From the NCBI GenBank assembly GCA_023396215.1, contig JAEWWW010000056.1, positions 1 through 10,444 of the forward strand: a stretch of 10,444 bases of DNA. Reading direction: 5' to 3'. This DNA comes from Bacillota bacterium (GTDB lineage: Bacteria; Bacillota; Clostridia; Oscillospirales; Ruminococcaceae). Shown here in pieces: positions 1 to 6,887 of the stretch. Position 1 is the stretch's first letter; each line of letters begins with the position of its first letter. The translations under genes and the position numbers were made by a program. The notes under the pieces are model-generated. The model was given only the letters and a program-made list of their open reading frames with translations. It had not been told where the DNA came from and ran no database searches.

Positions 1-90
1 TGCTATTTTTTATGCAGTTGGCAGACCGCATTCCTATTTTAGCAAAGGGAGTTTTTATTGTCTTCATCTTCGGCACAAGCCTTTTACCCA
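1..90. other. Unassigned window edge
   Basis: No gene can be supported here. On the plus strand one frame ends with TAG at 40-42, so the tail of an upstream gene could finish there and use the hairpin at 91-111 as its terminator. A second plus frame runs to a stop inside that hairpin, and a third runs through both hairpins to about 165, which argues against either being coding. One minus-strand frame is also open to the window edge, with an ATG at 65-67, but it has no convincing ribosome binding site. The piece is too short to decide. Confidence 0.3.
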
Positions 91-118
91 ACCACTCGCC
101 TAGCGAGTGGTTTTACTA
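91..118 (+). terminator. Putative intrinsic terminator of an upstream plus-strand gene
   Basis: A perfect 9-bp stem (91-99 paired with 103-111) has a 3-base CTA loop and is followed by a short T run and AT-rich sequence. It would serve a gene entering from the left on the plus strand. The T tract is short (four T), so efficiency is uncertain. The hairpin also lies just beyond the lysine operon terminator and could act as a backup for minus-strand transcripts. Confidence 0.5.
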
Positions 119-121
119 TAC

Positions 122-154
122 AAAAAACCCGCCGGCACATAGACCGGCGGGTTT
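122..154 (-). terminator. Intrinsic terminator of the lysine operon
   Basis: A perfect 11-bp GC-rich stem (125-135 with 144-154) encloses an 8-base loop. On the minus strand the stem is followed by six consecutive T (complement of 122-127), the standard form of a rho-independent terminator. It lies 16 bases beyond the stop codon of the ACT-domain gene, so it marks the 3' end of the asd-dapA-dapB-ACT operon. Confidence 0.88.
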
Positions 155-169
155 CATCTGTTTTTAGTG

Positions 170-640
170 CTATGCTTTTACGCCAAAGGCTTCTTCCAGC
201 GCGGCGACTGCCTCGTCCAGATAGGTTGGGGTGATAAGAAAGGAGATATCCGCCTCCGAGGTGGTAATCAGGCTGACCTGCGCATGGGTTGCGGCGAGGG
301 CGCGCATGGCGGCGGCGGCCACCCCGGGCAGCCCCTGCATCTCACCGCCATAGAGCCGCAGCTTCACGTTGCCGGTGCTCACCATCGGCTTGATGGAATC
401 TGGACGGTCGCGAAAGCCCTTGGCAACCTCCAGCACCTTGACGGTAGCGGCGGCGCTCACCGTGAAGGAGATGCTCACCTCGTTGCCGCGGGGGGCGGTC
501 TGCGAAATCATATCAATATCAATATCCTGTCGGGCAAGGGCGGTGAAGATATCGGCAATGAGCTGAAAGCTGTTGGGAACCTGATGAAAGGTGATAAGCG
601 AAACATCCTCGGTTACTGTAAGCTGAGAAACACCGTTCAT
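170..640 (-). CDS. Stand-alone tandem ACT-domain protein, aspartokinase regulatory-domain-like
   Basis: This 156-residue soluble protein is made almost entirely of two ACT-like units (about residues 8-80 and 85-150). The segment IDIDMISQT followed by VSISFTV, and later QVSLITTSEADISFLI, match the core strands of the regulatory half of aspartokinase, where lysine or threonine binds at the interface of paired ACT domains. The amino-acid-kinase domain is absent. The gene is last in a lysine operon, 56 bases after dapB, with a good Shine-Dalgarno (GGAAGG, nine bases before the ATG). By inference it is a lysine-sensing subunit, analogous to the beta subunit of Bacillus subtilis aspartokinase II, which is the regulatory half made from an internal start. 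It could instead regulate another enzyme of the pathway. The fold and family call is strong; the exact role is not shown by sequence. Confidence 0.88.
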   Translation of the reverse strand: MNGVSQLTVTEDVSLITFHQVPNSFQLIADIFTALARQDIDIDMISQTAPRGNEVSISFTVSAAATVKVLEVAKGFRDRPDSIKPMVSTGNVKLRLYGGEMQGLPGVAAAAMRALAATHAQVSLITTSEADISFLITPTYLDEAVAALEEAFGVKA

Positions 641-696
641 AATAACAATCCTTCCTTTCGCTTGCGCTTTGGCAGAAAACAGCCCCGGGAGGGGGG

Positions 697-1446
697 TTAT
701 ACCATATCGTCCATGCTGTAGAGGCCGGGGCGCTTGCCCTTCAGGAAGAGCGCCGCGTTGATGGCACCCATGGCGAAAACATCCTTGGAATGGGCCGAGT
801 GGGAAAGGGTGATAATCTCATCCCGCCCGGCAAAGATAACCTCGTGGTCGCCCACAATGGTGCCGCCCCGAACAGCGTGAATGCCGATTTCGGTCTTATC
901 CCGCTTTTTGCGCACGCTTTGGCGGTCGAACACATACTGGGCCTCATAGGGCAGGGCGCTTGAAACCGCGTCGGCCAGCATCAGCGCCGTGCCGCTGGGA
1001 GCGTCCACCTTCTGGTTGTGGTGGCGCTCCACAATCTCGACGTCAAACTGAGCGCCCAAAACAGCCGCCACCCGCTTGCAGAGATGGGCCAGCAGGTTCA
1101 CTCCCAGCGACATGTTGGCGGTAAAAAACACGGGGATTTTCTTGGCCGCCTCGTGTACCTTTGCAATCTGCTGCTCGCCAAGGCCGGTGGTTGCCACCAC
1201 CACCGGGGTTTTGGCAGCGAGGGCATAATCCAGCAAAGGCCCGGTAGCCGAGGGGTGAGAAAAGTCGATGATCACATCGCCCGCCACCGCACACATACCC
1301 GGCTGGGGAAAAACAGGGTAGTTGCCCTGAATATCGGTATTTCTGTCAATGCCGGCGACAATGGTGCAATCGGCAAGGTCTTCCACACAGGATGAAATCA
1401 CCTTGCCCATATGGCCGTTGCAGCCTGATAAAATCAGTTTGGTCAT
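697..1446 (-). CDS. dapB: 4-hydroxy-tetrahydrodipicolinate reductase DapB
   Basis: This cytosolic enzyme reduces the dehydrated DapA product to tetrahydrodipicolinate with NAD(P)H, in the lysine/diaminopimelate pathway. The N-terminus has the Rossmann dinucleotide motif GCNGHMGK (residues 8-15), followed by VVATTGL (83-89) and NMSLGVNLL (111-119). The family signature ERHHNQKVDAPSGTA (140-154) holds the expected catalytic His142 and Lys146, and GGTIVGDHEVIF follows at 194-205. The length of 249 residues is typical of Gram-positive DapB. The open frame extends 28 codons upstream, but the ATG at 1446 is chosen because the Rossmann fold begins directly after it and a purine-rich site (GGGGGAAG) precedes it. 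The gap to dapA is 106 bases. It sits third in the riboswitch-controlled operon. Confidence 0.97.
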   Translation of the reverse strand: MTKLILSGCNGHMGKVISSCVEDLADCTIVAGIDRNTDIQGNYPVFPQPGMCAVAGDVIIDFSHPSATGPLLDYALAAKTPVVVATTGLGEQQIAKVHEAAKKIPVFFTANMSLGVNLLAHLCKRVAAVLGAQFDVEIVERHHNQKVDAPSGTALMLADAVSSALPYEAQYVFDRQSVRKKRDKTEIGIHAVRGGTIVGDHEVIFAGRDEIITLSHSAHSKDVFAMGAINAALFLKGKRPGLYSMDDMV

Positions 1447-1552
1447 CTCTTTTACTTCCCCCTGAGCGCATAGCGGCGCAAAACGCTTTATGTATATATT
1501 ATCTGAAAGGGTGGGGCAGCGGCGCTGCACAAAGCCCGCGCAACTGCCGTTT

Positions 1553-2440
1553 TTAAAGCAGCCCGACCTTCTTCATCTGCTCCTTAAGGCGGCTGCTCAC
1601 CGCGGCGGAAGCCTCCACCAGCGGCAGTCTGCACGGCCCGGCGGCGTAACCCATGAGGTTAACCGCCTCTTTGACCGGGATGGGGTTCACATCGGCAAAC
1701 AGAGCGTCAATCAGCCCCATCAGCCTGACCTGCAGGGCAGCGGAGGCAGTGGTGTCGCCCTCGAGATAGAGGCTGCAGATATCATGTGTTTCCTTGGGCA
1801 TGATGTTTGCCAGCACCGAGATAACCCCTTTACCGCCCAACGAGAGCAGGGGAACAATCTGGTCGTCGTTGCCCGAGTAGATGTCTAAATCGTTGCCGCA
1901 GAGGTCGCGGGTTCTCGCCACGTTGGAGATATTGCCGCTGGCCTCCTTGGTGGCTACGATGTTGGGGTGCTTTGAAAGCTCAAAGTAGGTGGCGGGCTGA
2001 ATATCCAGCCCGGTGCGGCCGGGCACGTTGTAGAGGATGATGGGCAGGTCGGTGGCGTCGGCCATGAGGTTAAAATGGCGAATAAGCCCCGCCTGCGAGG
2101 TTTTGTTATAGTAAGGAGTCACATGCAGCAGCGCGTCGGCCCCGACGGCCTTGGCCTGCTTGGTGAGCCAGAGGGCATAAGCGGTGTCGTTGCTGCCCAC
2201 GCCTGCTACCACCGGCACCCGTCCCGCTACCGTCTTAACGGCATACTCGATGCAGCCCACATGCTCCTCGTCGGTCATGGTCGAGGATTCACCGGTGGTG
2301 CCGCAGATAACGATGGCGTCGGTCTGGTTTGCAAGCTGAAACTCAATCAGCCGGCCCAGCTCCTCATAGTTGATGGAAAAATCCTCCCTCATGGGGGTAA
2401 CAATGGCAACCCCCGAGCCGGTGAATACTGTCTTCTTCAT
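1553..2440 (-). CDS. dapA: 4-hydroxy-tetrahydrodipicolinate synthase DapA
   Basis: DapA condenses pyruvate with aspartate semialdehyde, the first committed step toward diaminopimelate and lysine. The 295-residue sequence has the whole catalytic set of this TIM-barrel aldolase family: GTTGES with the proton-relay threonines 48-49, Tyr111, Tyr137 in YNVPGRTG with Arg142, and the Schiff-base Lys165 in VATKEASGN. Each is shifted by four from the Escherichia coli numbering. YSGND (188-192) follows. The start is fixed by a clear GGGAGG site seven bases before the ATG and by full alignment of the N-terminus. It lies downstream of asd after a 167-base gap that contains hairpins. It is probably a homotetramer, as in most bacteria. 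Many Gram-positive DapA enzymes are insensitive to lysine, which fits control by riboswitch and by a separate ACT protein (inference). Confidence 0.98.
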   Translation of the reverse strand: MKKTVFTGSGVAIVTPMREDFSINYEELGRLIEFQLANQTDAIVICGTTGESSTMTDEEHVGCIEYAVKTVAGRVPVVAGVGSNDTAYALWLTKQAKAVGADALLHVTPYYNKTSQAGLIRHFNLMADATDLPIILYNVPGRTGLDIQPATYFELSKHPNIVATKEASGNISNVARTRDLCGNDLDIYSGNDDQIVPLLSLGGKGVISVLANIMPKETHDICSLYLEGDTTASAALQVRLMGLIDALFADVNPIPVKEAVNLMGYAAGPCRLPLVEASAAVSSRLKEQMKKVGLL

Positions 2441-2607
2441 CGTGCGACCTCCCTATAAGATGTTTCTTCTCCCTGCGCCGGAGGGCGGGGGAGTGCAAAG
2501 TGTTTTAAAAACCACCGGCTGTATGCGAATGATGGGGGATAACACCCCCCACAAAACCGCAGCTTAGGGCGTTTCTTAAATTGGAAATTGGAGTTTTAAG
2601 AAAGCTC
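2441..2607 (-). other. asd-dapA intergenic region with two hairpins
   Basis: The 167 bases between asd and dapA hold no gene. Directly after the asd stop on the minus strand is a 9-bp AT-rich stem (2572-2580 with 2595-2603). Further on, a G-run faces a C-run (about 2533-2550) and could form a short GC hairpin. Neither has a T tract typical of a terminator. They may stabilise the asd 3' end or tune dapA expression. The strong dapA Shine-Dalgarno lies at the end of the gap (complement of 2448-2453). No convincing second promoter was found. Confidence 0.4.
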
Positions 2608-3687
2608 TTAGTCAAAATAGCCCTGCGCGGCGAAAAGCTCCGCCATCAGAACGCCGCCGCCGGCCGCGCCTCTGACCGTATTGTGCGAAAGGCATACAAA
2701 TTTATAGTCGTACTGGGTATCGGTGCGCAGACGCCCAATCGATACCGCCATGCCGCCCTCAAGGTCGCGCTGCAGCTTGGTCTGGGGCATGTCATCCTCT
2801 TCAAAGTAGTGCAAAAACTGCTTGGGAGCCGAGGGCAGCGCAAGCTCCTGCGGAATTCCCTTAAAGCTTGCCCATTTTTCCTTGATTTGCTCCAGCGAGG
2901 GCTTTTTATCAAAGGAAACAAACACAGCCGCCAGATGCCCGTCGGCAACCGGCACCCGGATGCACTGGGTGGTAATAGAAGGGGAGGCGGCGTTGGCAAT
3001 CACCCCGTTTTCTACGCTGCCCCAGATTTTCAGCGGCTCCTGCTCGCTCTTTTGCTCCTCGCCGCCGATGAAGGGGATGACGTTATCCACCATCTCGGGC
3101 CAGGTTTCAAAGGTTTTGCCCGCGCCCGAGATGGCCTGATAGGTGCAGGCCAGCACCTTGCTGACGCCGTACTCCATCAGGGGGTGCAGAGCGGGCACAT
3201 AGCTTTGCAGCGAACAGTTGGATTTCACCGCGATAAAGCCCCGTTTGGTGCCCAAACGGGCCCGCTGGCTTTCCACCACCCTGGCGTGGTCGGGGTTCAC
3301 TTCGGGGATAATCATAGGCACATCGGAGGTGCCCCTGTGGGCCGAGTTGTTGGACATCACCGGGCATTCATATTTGGCGTAGGTTTCTTCCAGCGCCTTA
3401 ATCTTATCCTTGGGCATATCCACGGCGCAGAAGATGAAATCCACAGAGGACGCAATTTTCTGAGCGTCGGCGGTGGCGTCCAGCACGGTCATACCTTTAA
3501 TATTTTCCGGCATGGGGGTGCTCATCGCCCAGCGGCTGCCTACCGCCTGCTCGTAGCTTTTACCGGCTGAGCGTGCCGAAGCAGCAACCATCGTTACCTT
3601 AAACCAAGGGTGATTTTCCAGCAGCGCAATAAAACGCTGCCCTACCATACCTGTTGCGCCGACAATGCCTACCTGATAGTTTTTCAT
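2608..3687 (-). CDS. asd: Aspartate-semialdehyde dehydrogenase (archaeal/fungal-type)
   Basis: Asd reduces aspartyl phosphate to aspartate semialdehyde with NADPH, the branch point for lysine, threonine and methionine. The N-terminus VGIVGATGMVGQRF (residues 6-19) is the nucleotide-binding loop. The catalytic cysteine is Cys158 in KSNCSLQS and the acid-base histidine is His251 in RVPVADGH. SGAGK (187-191) and the C-terminal TVRGAAGGGVLMAEL complete the family pattern. At 359 residues, with SNCSLQ in place of the enterobacterial GNCT-type motif, it belongs to the archaeal/fungal-like branch common in Clostridia. The start has an AGGAG site about ten bases upstream. It is the first gene of the lysine operon and lies about 90 bases after the riboswitch terminator, so it is directly controlled by it. 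Confidence 0.97.
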   Translation of the reverse strand: MKNYQVGIVGATGMVGQRFIALLENHPWFKVTMVAASARSAGKSYEQAVGSRWAMSTPMPENIKGMTVLDATADAQKIASSVDFIFCAVDMPKDKIKALEETYAKYECPVMSNNSAHRGTSDVPMIIPEVNPDHARVVESQRARLGTKRGFIAVKSNCSLQSYVPALHPLMEYGVSKVLACTYQAISGAGKTFETWPEMVDNVIPFIGGEEQKSEQEPLKIWGSVENGVIANAASPSITTQCIRVPVADGHLAAVFVSFDKKPSLEQIKEKWASFKGIPQELALPSAPKQFLHYFEEDDMPQTKLQRDLEGGMAVSIGRLRTDTQYDYKFVCLSHNTVRGAAGGGVLMAELFAAQGYFD

Positions 3688-3775
3688 CTGCCTTTTGCTC
3701 CTTTACTTAAGTGAGAACCCTGCCCGCCAGTGCAGCCAAAGCCGCCCGCAGGCCCGGGGAACCATGTTACCTGAT

Positions 3776-3801
3776 AATAAAAAAACCGGTTGAAAACCGG
3801 C
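3776..3801 (-). terminator. Riboswitch-controlled intrinsic terminator
   Basis: On the minus strand a 7-bp stem (3795-3801 with 3785-3791, one pair a G-U wobble) with a 3-base loop is followed directly by a run of at least seven T. It sits 54 bases beyond the aptamer closing helix and before asd, which is the position of the terminator in transcription-attenuating lysine riboswitches. Confidence 0.88.
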
Positions 3802-4034
3802 ATAGTTTACCCTATAATAGAGTAGTTGGGGTCTTGGTGTGAGCAAAACTCCACAGGTAGTCAGATAGCACTTCGCCCAAGTGACAGGCGACAGTCACAC
3901 CCCTGTTCGGTGATGCAACCAGGCTGACGGATGCCGTTCCGTCCCCTTCGGCGACTTTACCTTTCATTCAGCTAAAACGACTATTGGCAGTCTGACTGCA
4001 ATTACTCATTAAAGACGCGCCTCTATCTATACCT
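3779..4034 (-). promoter_or_regulatory. Lysine riboswitch (L box) with its expression platform
   Basis: On the minus strand the leader has the conserved L-box blocks in order: AUAGAUAGAGGCGCG, then UAAUGAGUA, GAAAGG, and GUCGCCGAAGG (complement of 3945-3955). The closing helix P1 pairs AGGUA and AGAUAG at the 5' end (4021-4034) with CUAUCU and UACCU at the 3' end (3855-3868), giving an aptamer of about 180 bases. It is followed by a GCCGGUU/AACCGGU terminator hairpin with a long U run. The expected action is lysine binding, which favours the terminator and lowers asd-dapA-dapB-ACT transcription. The remaining leader (3688-3778) holds the asd ribosome binding site and nothing else recognisable. 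Confidence 0.95.
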
Positions 4035-4047
4035 ATTCATTTATATC

Positions 4048-4076
4048 ATATTAGCATCGCAGCCCCAATATGTCAA
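4048..4076 (-). promoter_or_regulatory. Promoter of the lysine operon
   Basis: The minus strand has a perfect -35 box TTGACA (complement of 4071-4076), a 17-base spacer and a -10 box TAATAT (complement of 4048-4053). TATGAT, shifted by three bases, is an alternative -10. Transcription would start near 4040, just before the first helix of the riboswitch aptamer, as expected for a leader RNA. Confidence 0.85.
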
Positions 4077-4094
4077 TCGGTGATAATAGGGTTT

Positions 4095-4123
4095 TTGATT
4101 AACATATCTTATGTATTTATAGG
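4095..4123 (+). promoter_or_regulatory. Candidate promoter for queA-tgt
   Basis: TTGATT (4095-4100) and TATAGG (4118-4123) are separated by 17 bases in an AT-rich stretch between the divergent lysine operon and queA. The match is moderate. A short GC hairpin (about 4151-4165) lies in the resulting leader before the queA start. Other AT-rich -10-like sequences such as GATAAT (4131-4136) are alternatives. Confidence 0.35.
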
Positions 4124-4250
4124 GCATTTGGATAATATCCAGTGCAGCCGGCGCGGGTTTTGCCCGCCGTTTTCACCTTGACGAATGTACAAGCCATGCA
4201 TGTGAAGCGGCGCTATCCTGCAAATTATCTTTCGGAGCGTAGATACCTTT

Positions 4251-5300
4251 ATGAAAAAAAGTGATTTTTATTTTGACCTGCCGCCCCATCTAATCGCCCA
4301 AACCCCGCTGGAGCAGCGGGATAGCTCCCGTCTGCTCTGCGTTGACCGCCAGACCGGCGCGCTGAGCCACCGCCATTTTAGCGACATTACCCAGTTGCTG
4401 CGCCCCGGCGACCTGCTGGTGCTCAACGACTCCCGGGTGCTGCCCGCCCGTCTGCTGGGCCACAAGGAGCACACCGGCGCCGCCATCGAGTTTCTGCTGC
4501 TGGAGCAAAAGGCGCAGGATGTGTGGGAGATTTTGGTGCGCCCCGGCAGCAAGGCCAAGCCGGGGGTACGGTTTGTGTTTGGCGGCGGGCTGCTCACCGG
4601 CGAGATTTTAGAGGTTCTGCCCGGCGGCAACCGCCTTGCGCGGTTTTACTACGAGGGTAGCTTCTACAGCGTACTGGAGCAGGTGGGCCGTATGCCGCTG
4701 CCCCATTATATCACCGCCGAGCTTGCCGACAAGGAACGCTACCAAACGGTCTACGCAAAGGACATCGGCTCAGCCGCCGCGCCCACCGCGGGGCTGCACT
4801 TTACCACCCAACTGCTGGAGCAGCTCAAAGCGCAGGGGATTAACACCGCTTTTGTGACGCTGCATGTGGGTTTAGGCACCTTTCGTCCTGTAAAGGTCGA
4901 AACCATTACAGAGCATCAGATGCATGCAGAGCACTATTTTATGCCGGAAGAAACCGCCCGTCTGATACGCCAAACCAAGGAGCAGGGGGGGCGGGTCATC
5001 GCCGTGGGCACCACAAGCTGCCGCACCCTTGAGACGGTGGGCAGTCTGGGTAAAATAGAGCAGTGCGAGGGCTACACCGATATCTTTATCTACCCGGGCT
5101 ATGACTTTAAGGTCATCGACGGGCTGATTACCAACTTTCACCTGCCCGAAAGCACCCTGATTATGCTTGTGTCGGCCTTTGCGGGGTATGAGCATACCAT
5201 GGCGGCCTACAAAACGGCGGTGGAGCAGCAGTACCGCTTTTACAGCTTTGGCGACGCCATGTTCATCGCCGACCCGAGGGAGGATAACAACCATGTATAA
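4251..5300 (+). CDS. queA: tRNA preQ1(34) S-adenosylmethionine ribosyltransferase-isomerase QueA
   Basis: QueA transfers and isomerises the ribosyl group of S-adenosylmethionine onto preQ1 already placed in tRNA position 34, giving epoxyqueuosine. The 349-residue protein has the full family pattern: the N-terminus SDFYFDLPPHLIAQTP, LVLNDSRVLPARL (56-68), LPHYI (150-154), YAKDIGSAAAPTAGLHFT (168-185), HVGLGTFRPV (205-214), GTTSCRTLE (253-261) and GLITNFHLPESTL (291-303). The start at MKKSDF is the usual family start. A GGAG lies 13 bases upstream, which is a rather long spacing and may give modest translation. It overlaps tgt by eight bases, so the two are translated from one message. Length and residues look intact. 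Confidence 0.98.
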   Translation: MKKSDFYFDLPPHLIAQTPLEQRDSSRLLCVDRQTGALSHRHFSDITQLLRPGDLLVLNDSRVLPARLLGHKEHTGAAIEFLLLEQKAQDVWEILVRPGSKAKPGVRFVFGGGLLTGEILEVLPGGNRLARFYYEGSFYSVLEQVGRMPLPHYITAELADKERYQTVYAKDIGSAAAPTAGLHFTTQLLEQLKAQGINTAFVTLHVGLGTFRPVKVETITEHQMHAEHYFMPEETARLIRQTKEQGGRVIAVGTTSCRTLETVGSLGKIEQCEGYTDIFIYPGYDFKVIDGLITNFHLPESTLIMLVSAFAGYEHTMAAYKTAVEQQYRFYSFGDAMFIADPREDNNHV

Positions 5301-6423
5301 ACTGATTAAGCAGGAGGGCGCCGCCCGCCGGGGCGAGTTTGAAACGGTGCACGGCAAGGTGCAGACCCCTGCCTTTATGAATGTGGCCACCGCAGCCGCC
5401 ATCAAGGGCGGGGTATCGGCCCACGACCTTGAAGCGCTGAAATGTCAGGTGATGCTCTGCAACACCTACCACCTGCATATCCGCCCGGGGGATGATGTTA
5501 TTGCAAAGATGGGCGGCCTGCATGCATTTACCGGCTGGCGGCGGCCAATACTGACCGATAGCGGCGGCTTTCAGGTATTTTCGTTGGCCAAGCTGCGCAG
5601 CATTCAGGAGCAGGGGGTCACCTTCAGTTCCCATGTAGACGGTAAAAAGATTTTTATGGGGCCGGAAGAGAGCATGCGGATACAGTCCCACCTTGCCTCC
5701 ACCATCGCCATGGCCTTTGACGAGTGCGTCGAAAACCCCGCCCCTTACGACTACGTGGCCCGCTCGGTGGCCCGCACCACCCGCTGGCTGCACCGCTGCA
5801 AAAGCGAGATGCAAAGGCTTAACGGCCTGCCCGACACCATCAACCAGCGGCAGATGCTGTTCGGCATCAATCAGGGCTCTACCTACGAGGATTTGCGCAT
5901 CGCCCATATGCAGGAGATTGCAGAGCTTGACCTCGACGGCTACGCCATCGGCGGCCTTGCGGTGGGCGAGCCTGCCGAGGAGATGTACCGCATCATCGAG
6001 GCGGTGGCCCCCCACATGCCCGCCGATAAGCACCGCTACCTGATGGGGGTGGGCACCCCGGCCAATATCATCGAGGCGGTCTGGCGCGGAGTAGACCTCT
6101 TTGACTGCGTGATGCCCAGCCGCAATGCGCGGCACGGCCACCTGTTTACCTGGCAGGGGGTTATCAACATGAACAACGCCAAATATGAAACCGACGGCAG
6201 CCCGGTGGACGCCGAATGCGACTGCCCGGTCTGCACCCACTATTCACGGGCCTATATCCGCCACCTGCTGAAGGCGGGGGAGATGCTGGGCCAGCGGCTG
6301 ACGGTGGTGCACAACCTGTATTTCTACAACACTCTGATGGAGAAAATCCGCGCGGCGCTGGATGAAGGCCGCTTTGCCGAGTTCCGGCAGCAGTACCTGC
6401 CCCTGCTGGGGCGGCGGATATAA
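5293..6423 (+). CDS. tgt: Queuine/preQ1 tRNA-guanine transglycosylase Tgt
   Basis: Tgt exchanges guanine 34 in the anticodon of Asp, Asn, His and Tyr tRNAs for preQ1, the step before QueA. The 376-residue protein has Asp89 in TDSGGFQVFSL, GGLAVGEP (220-227) and the nucleophile Asp271 in DLFDCVMPSRNARHG. Its zinc site comprises Cys309, Cys311, Cys314 and His340. The open frame begins 42 codons further upstream, but the ATG at 5293 is chosen because the family N-terminus begins there and GGGAGG lies nine bases before it. It shares the bases ATGTATAA with the end of queA, which suggests translational coupling. No good intrinsic terminator is visible after it, only a weak stem before a T run near 6470-6478. 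Confidence 0.98.
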   Translation: MYKLIKQEGAARRGEFETVHGKVQTPAFMNVATAAAIKGGVSAHDLEALKCQVMLCNTYHLHIRPGDDVIAKMGGLHAFTGWRRPILTDSGGFQVFSLAKLRSIQEQGVTFSSHVDGKKIFMGPEESMRIQSHLASTIAMAFDECVENPAPYDYVARSVARTTRWLHRCKSEMQRLNGLPDTINQRQMLFGINQGSTYEDLRIAHMQEIAELDLDGYAIGGLAVGEPAEEMYRIIEAVAPHMPADKHRYLMGVGTPANIIEAVWRGVDLFDCVMPSRNARHGHLFTWQGVINMNNAKYETDGSPVDAECDCPVCTHYSRAYIRHLLKAGEMLGQRLTVVHNLYFYNTLMEKIRAALDEGRFAEFRQQYLPLLGRRI

Positions 6424-6504
6424 CCGGGACTGCTTTCTGCCTTTCGCAGGTGGCGGCCGGGCCGGGGGTTGGTTTTTATTATGGTAACGATTGGCACAAT
6501 TTGC

Positions 6505-6533
6505 TTGCAACCTGTCCAATTTGACGATATAAT
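6505..6533 (+). promoter_or_regulatory. Promoter of yajC
   Basis: TTGCAA (6505-6510), a 17-base spacer and a perfect TATAAT (6528-6533) lie in the 140-base gap between tgt and yajC. Transcription would start near 6540, shortly before the GGAGGTG ribosome binding site at 6552-6558. This gives yajC its own promoter besides any read-through from queA-tgt. Confidence 0.78.
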
Positions 6534-6563
6534 ATAAGTTGTAATTTTTATGGAGGTGTAGTT

Positions 6564-6887
6564 ATGTCCTTTGCTTTGTTACAGGCAGCCGGTGGGGATA
6601 CCGCCAGCTTGCTGGGCAGCTTTTTACCCCTGATACTTATCTTTGTATTTTTCTATTTCTTCCTCATCAGGCCCCAGAAAAAGAAGGAAAAAGAAACCGC
6701 GAAAATGCGCTCCGCCGTTGAGGTTGGGGATGAAATCATCACCATCGGCGGCATTGTGGGCACCGTTGTAAGCATGCGGGAGGATACCCTTGTTGTCGAA
6801 ACCGGCAGCGACCGCAGCAAAATCCGGCTGGCCCGCTGGGCTGTGCAGCAGAATGTCACCGCTCAGGAAGCCGGCAGAACAAAATAA
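6564..6887 (+). CDS. yajC: Preprotein translocase accessory subunit YajC
   Basis: YajC is a small inner-membrane protein that associates with SecDF and the SecYEG translocon. The 107-residue protein has the family layout: a short N-terminal tail, one membrane helix (about 16-35, rich in Leu, Ile and Phe), then FLIRPQKKKEKE and a small cytosolic domain with VGDEIITIGGIVGTVV (54-69). RPQ followed by a basic stretch is the classic YajC signature. The start has a very strong GGAGGTG site five bases upstream. Placement after queA-tgt is widespread in bacteria. Here it is followed by the TIGR04086-type gene and the scf genes, not by secD/secF, within this window. Confidence 0.96.
   Translation: MSFALLQAAGGDTASLLGSFLPLILIFVFFYFFLIRPQKKKEKETAKMRSAVEVGDEIITIGGIVGTVVSMREDTLVVETGSDRSKIRLARWAVQQNVTAQEAGRTK

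Noticed and set aside
1447..1552. Possible separate promoter or terminator between dapA and dapB
   Set aside because: There is a small GCAGC/GCTGC hairpin near 1517-1529 and some AT-rich sequence, but no T tract and no paired -35/-10 boxes good enough to call.
2581..3570. 329-residue open frame on the plus strand opposite asd
   Set aside because: It is antisense to asd, whose catalytic residues are intact. Its composition (many His, Gly, Arg) is typical of a shadow frame in GC-rich DNA and shows no known motif.
5263..6240. 325-residue open frame on the minus strand opposite tgt
   Set aside because: The tgt frame carries every family motif. The opposite frame has no recognisable domain and a biased composition.
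6424..6480. Possible terminator after tgt
   Set aside because: A T run exists near 6470-6478, but the GC-rich sequence before it forms only very short stems, so a terminator is not supported.
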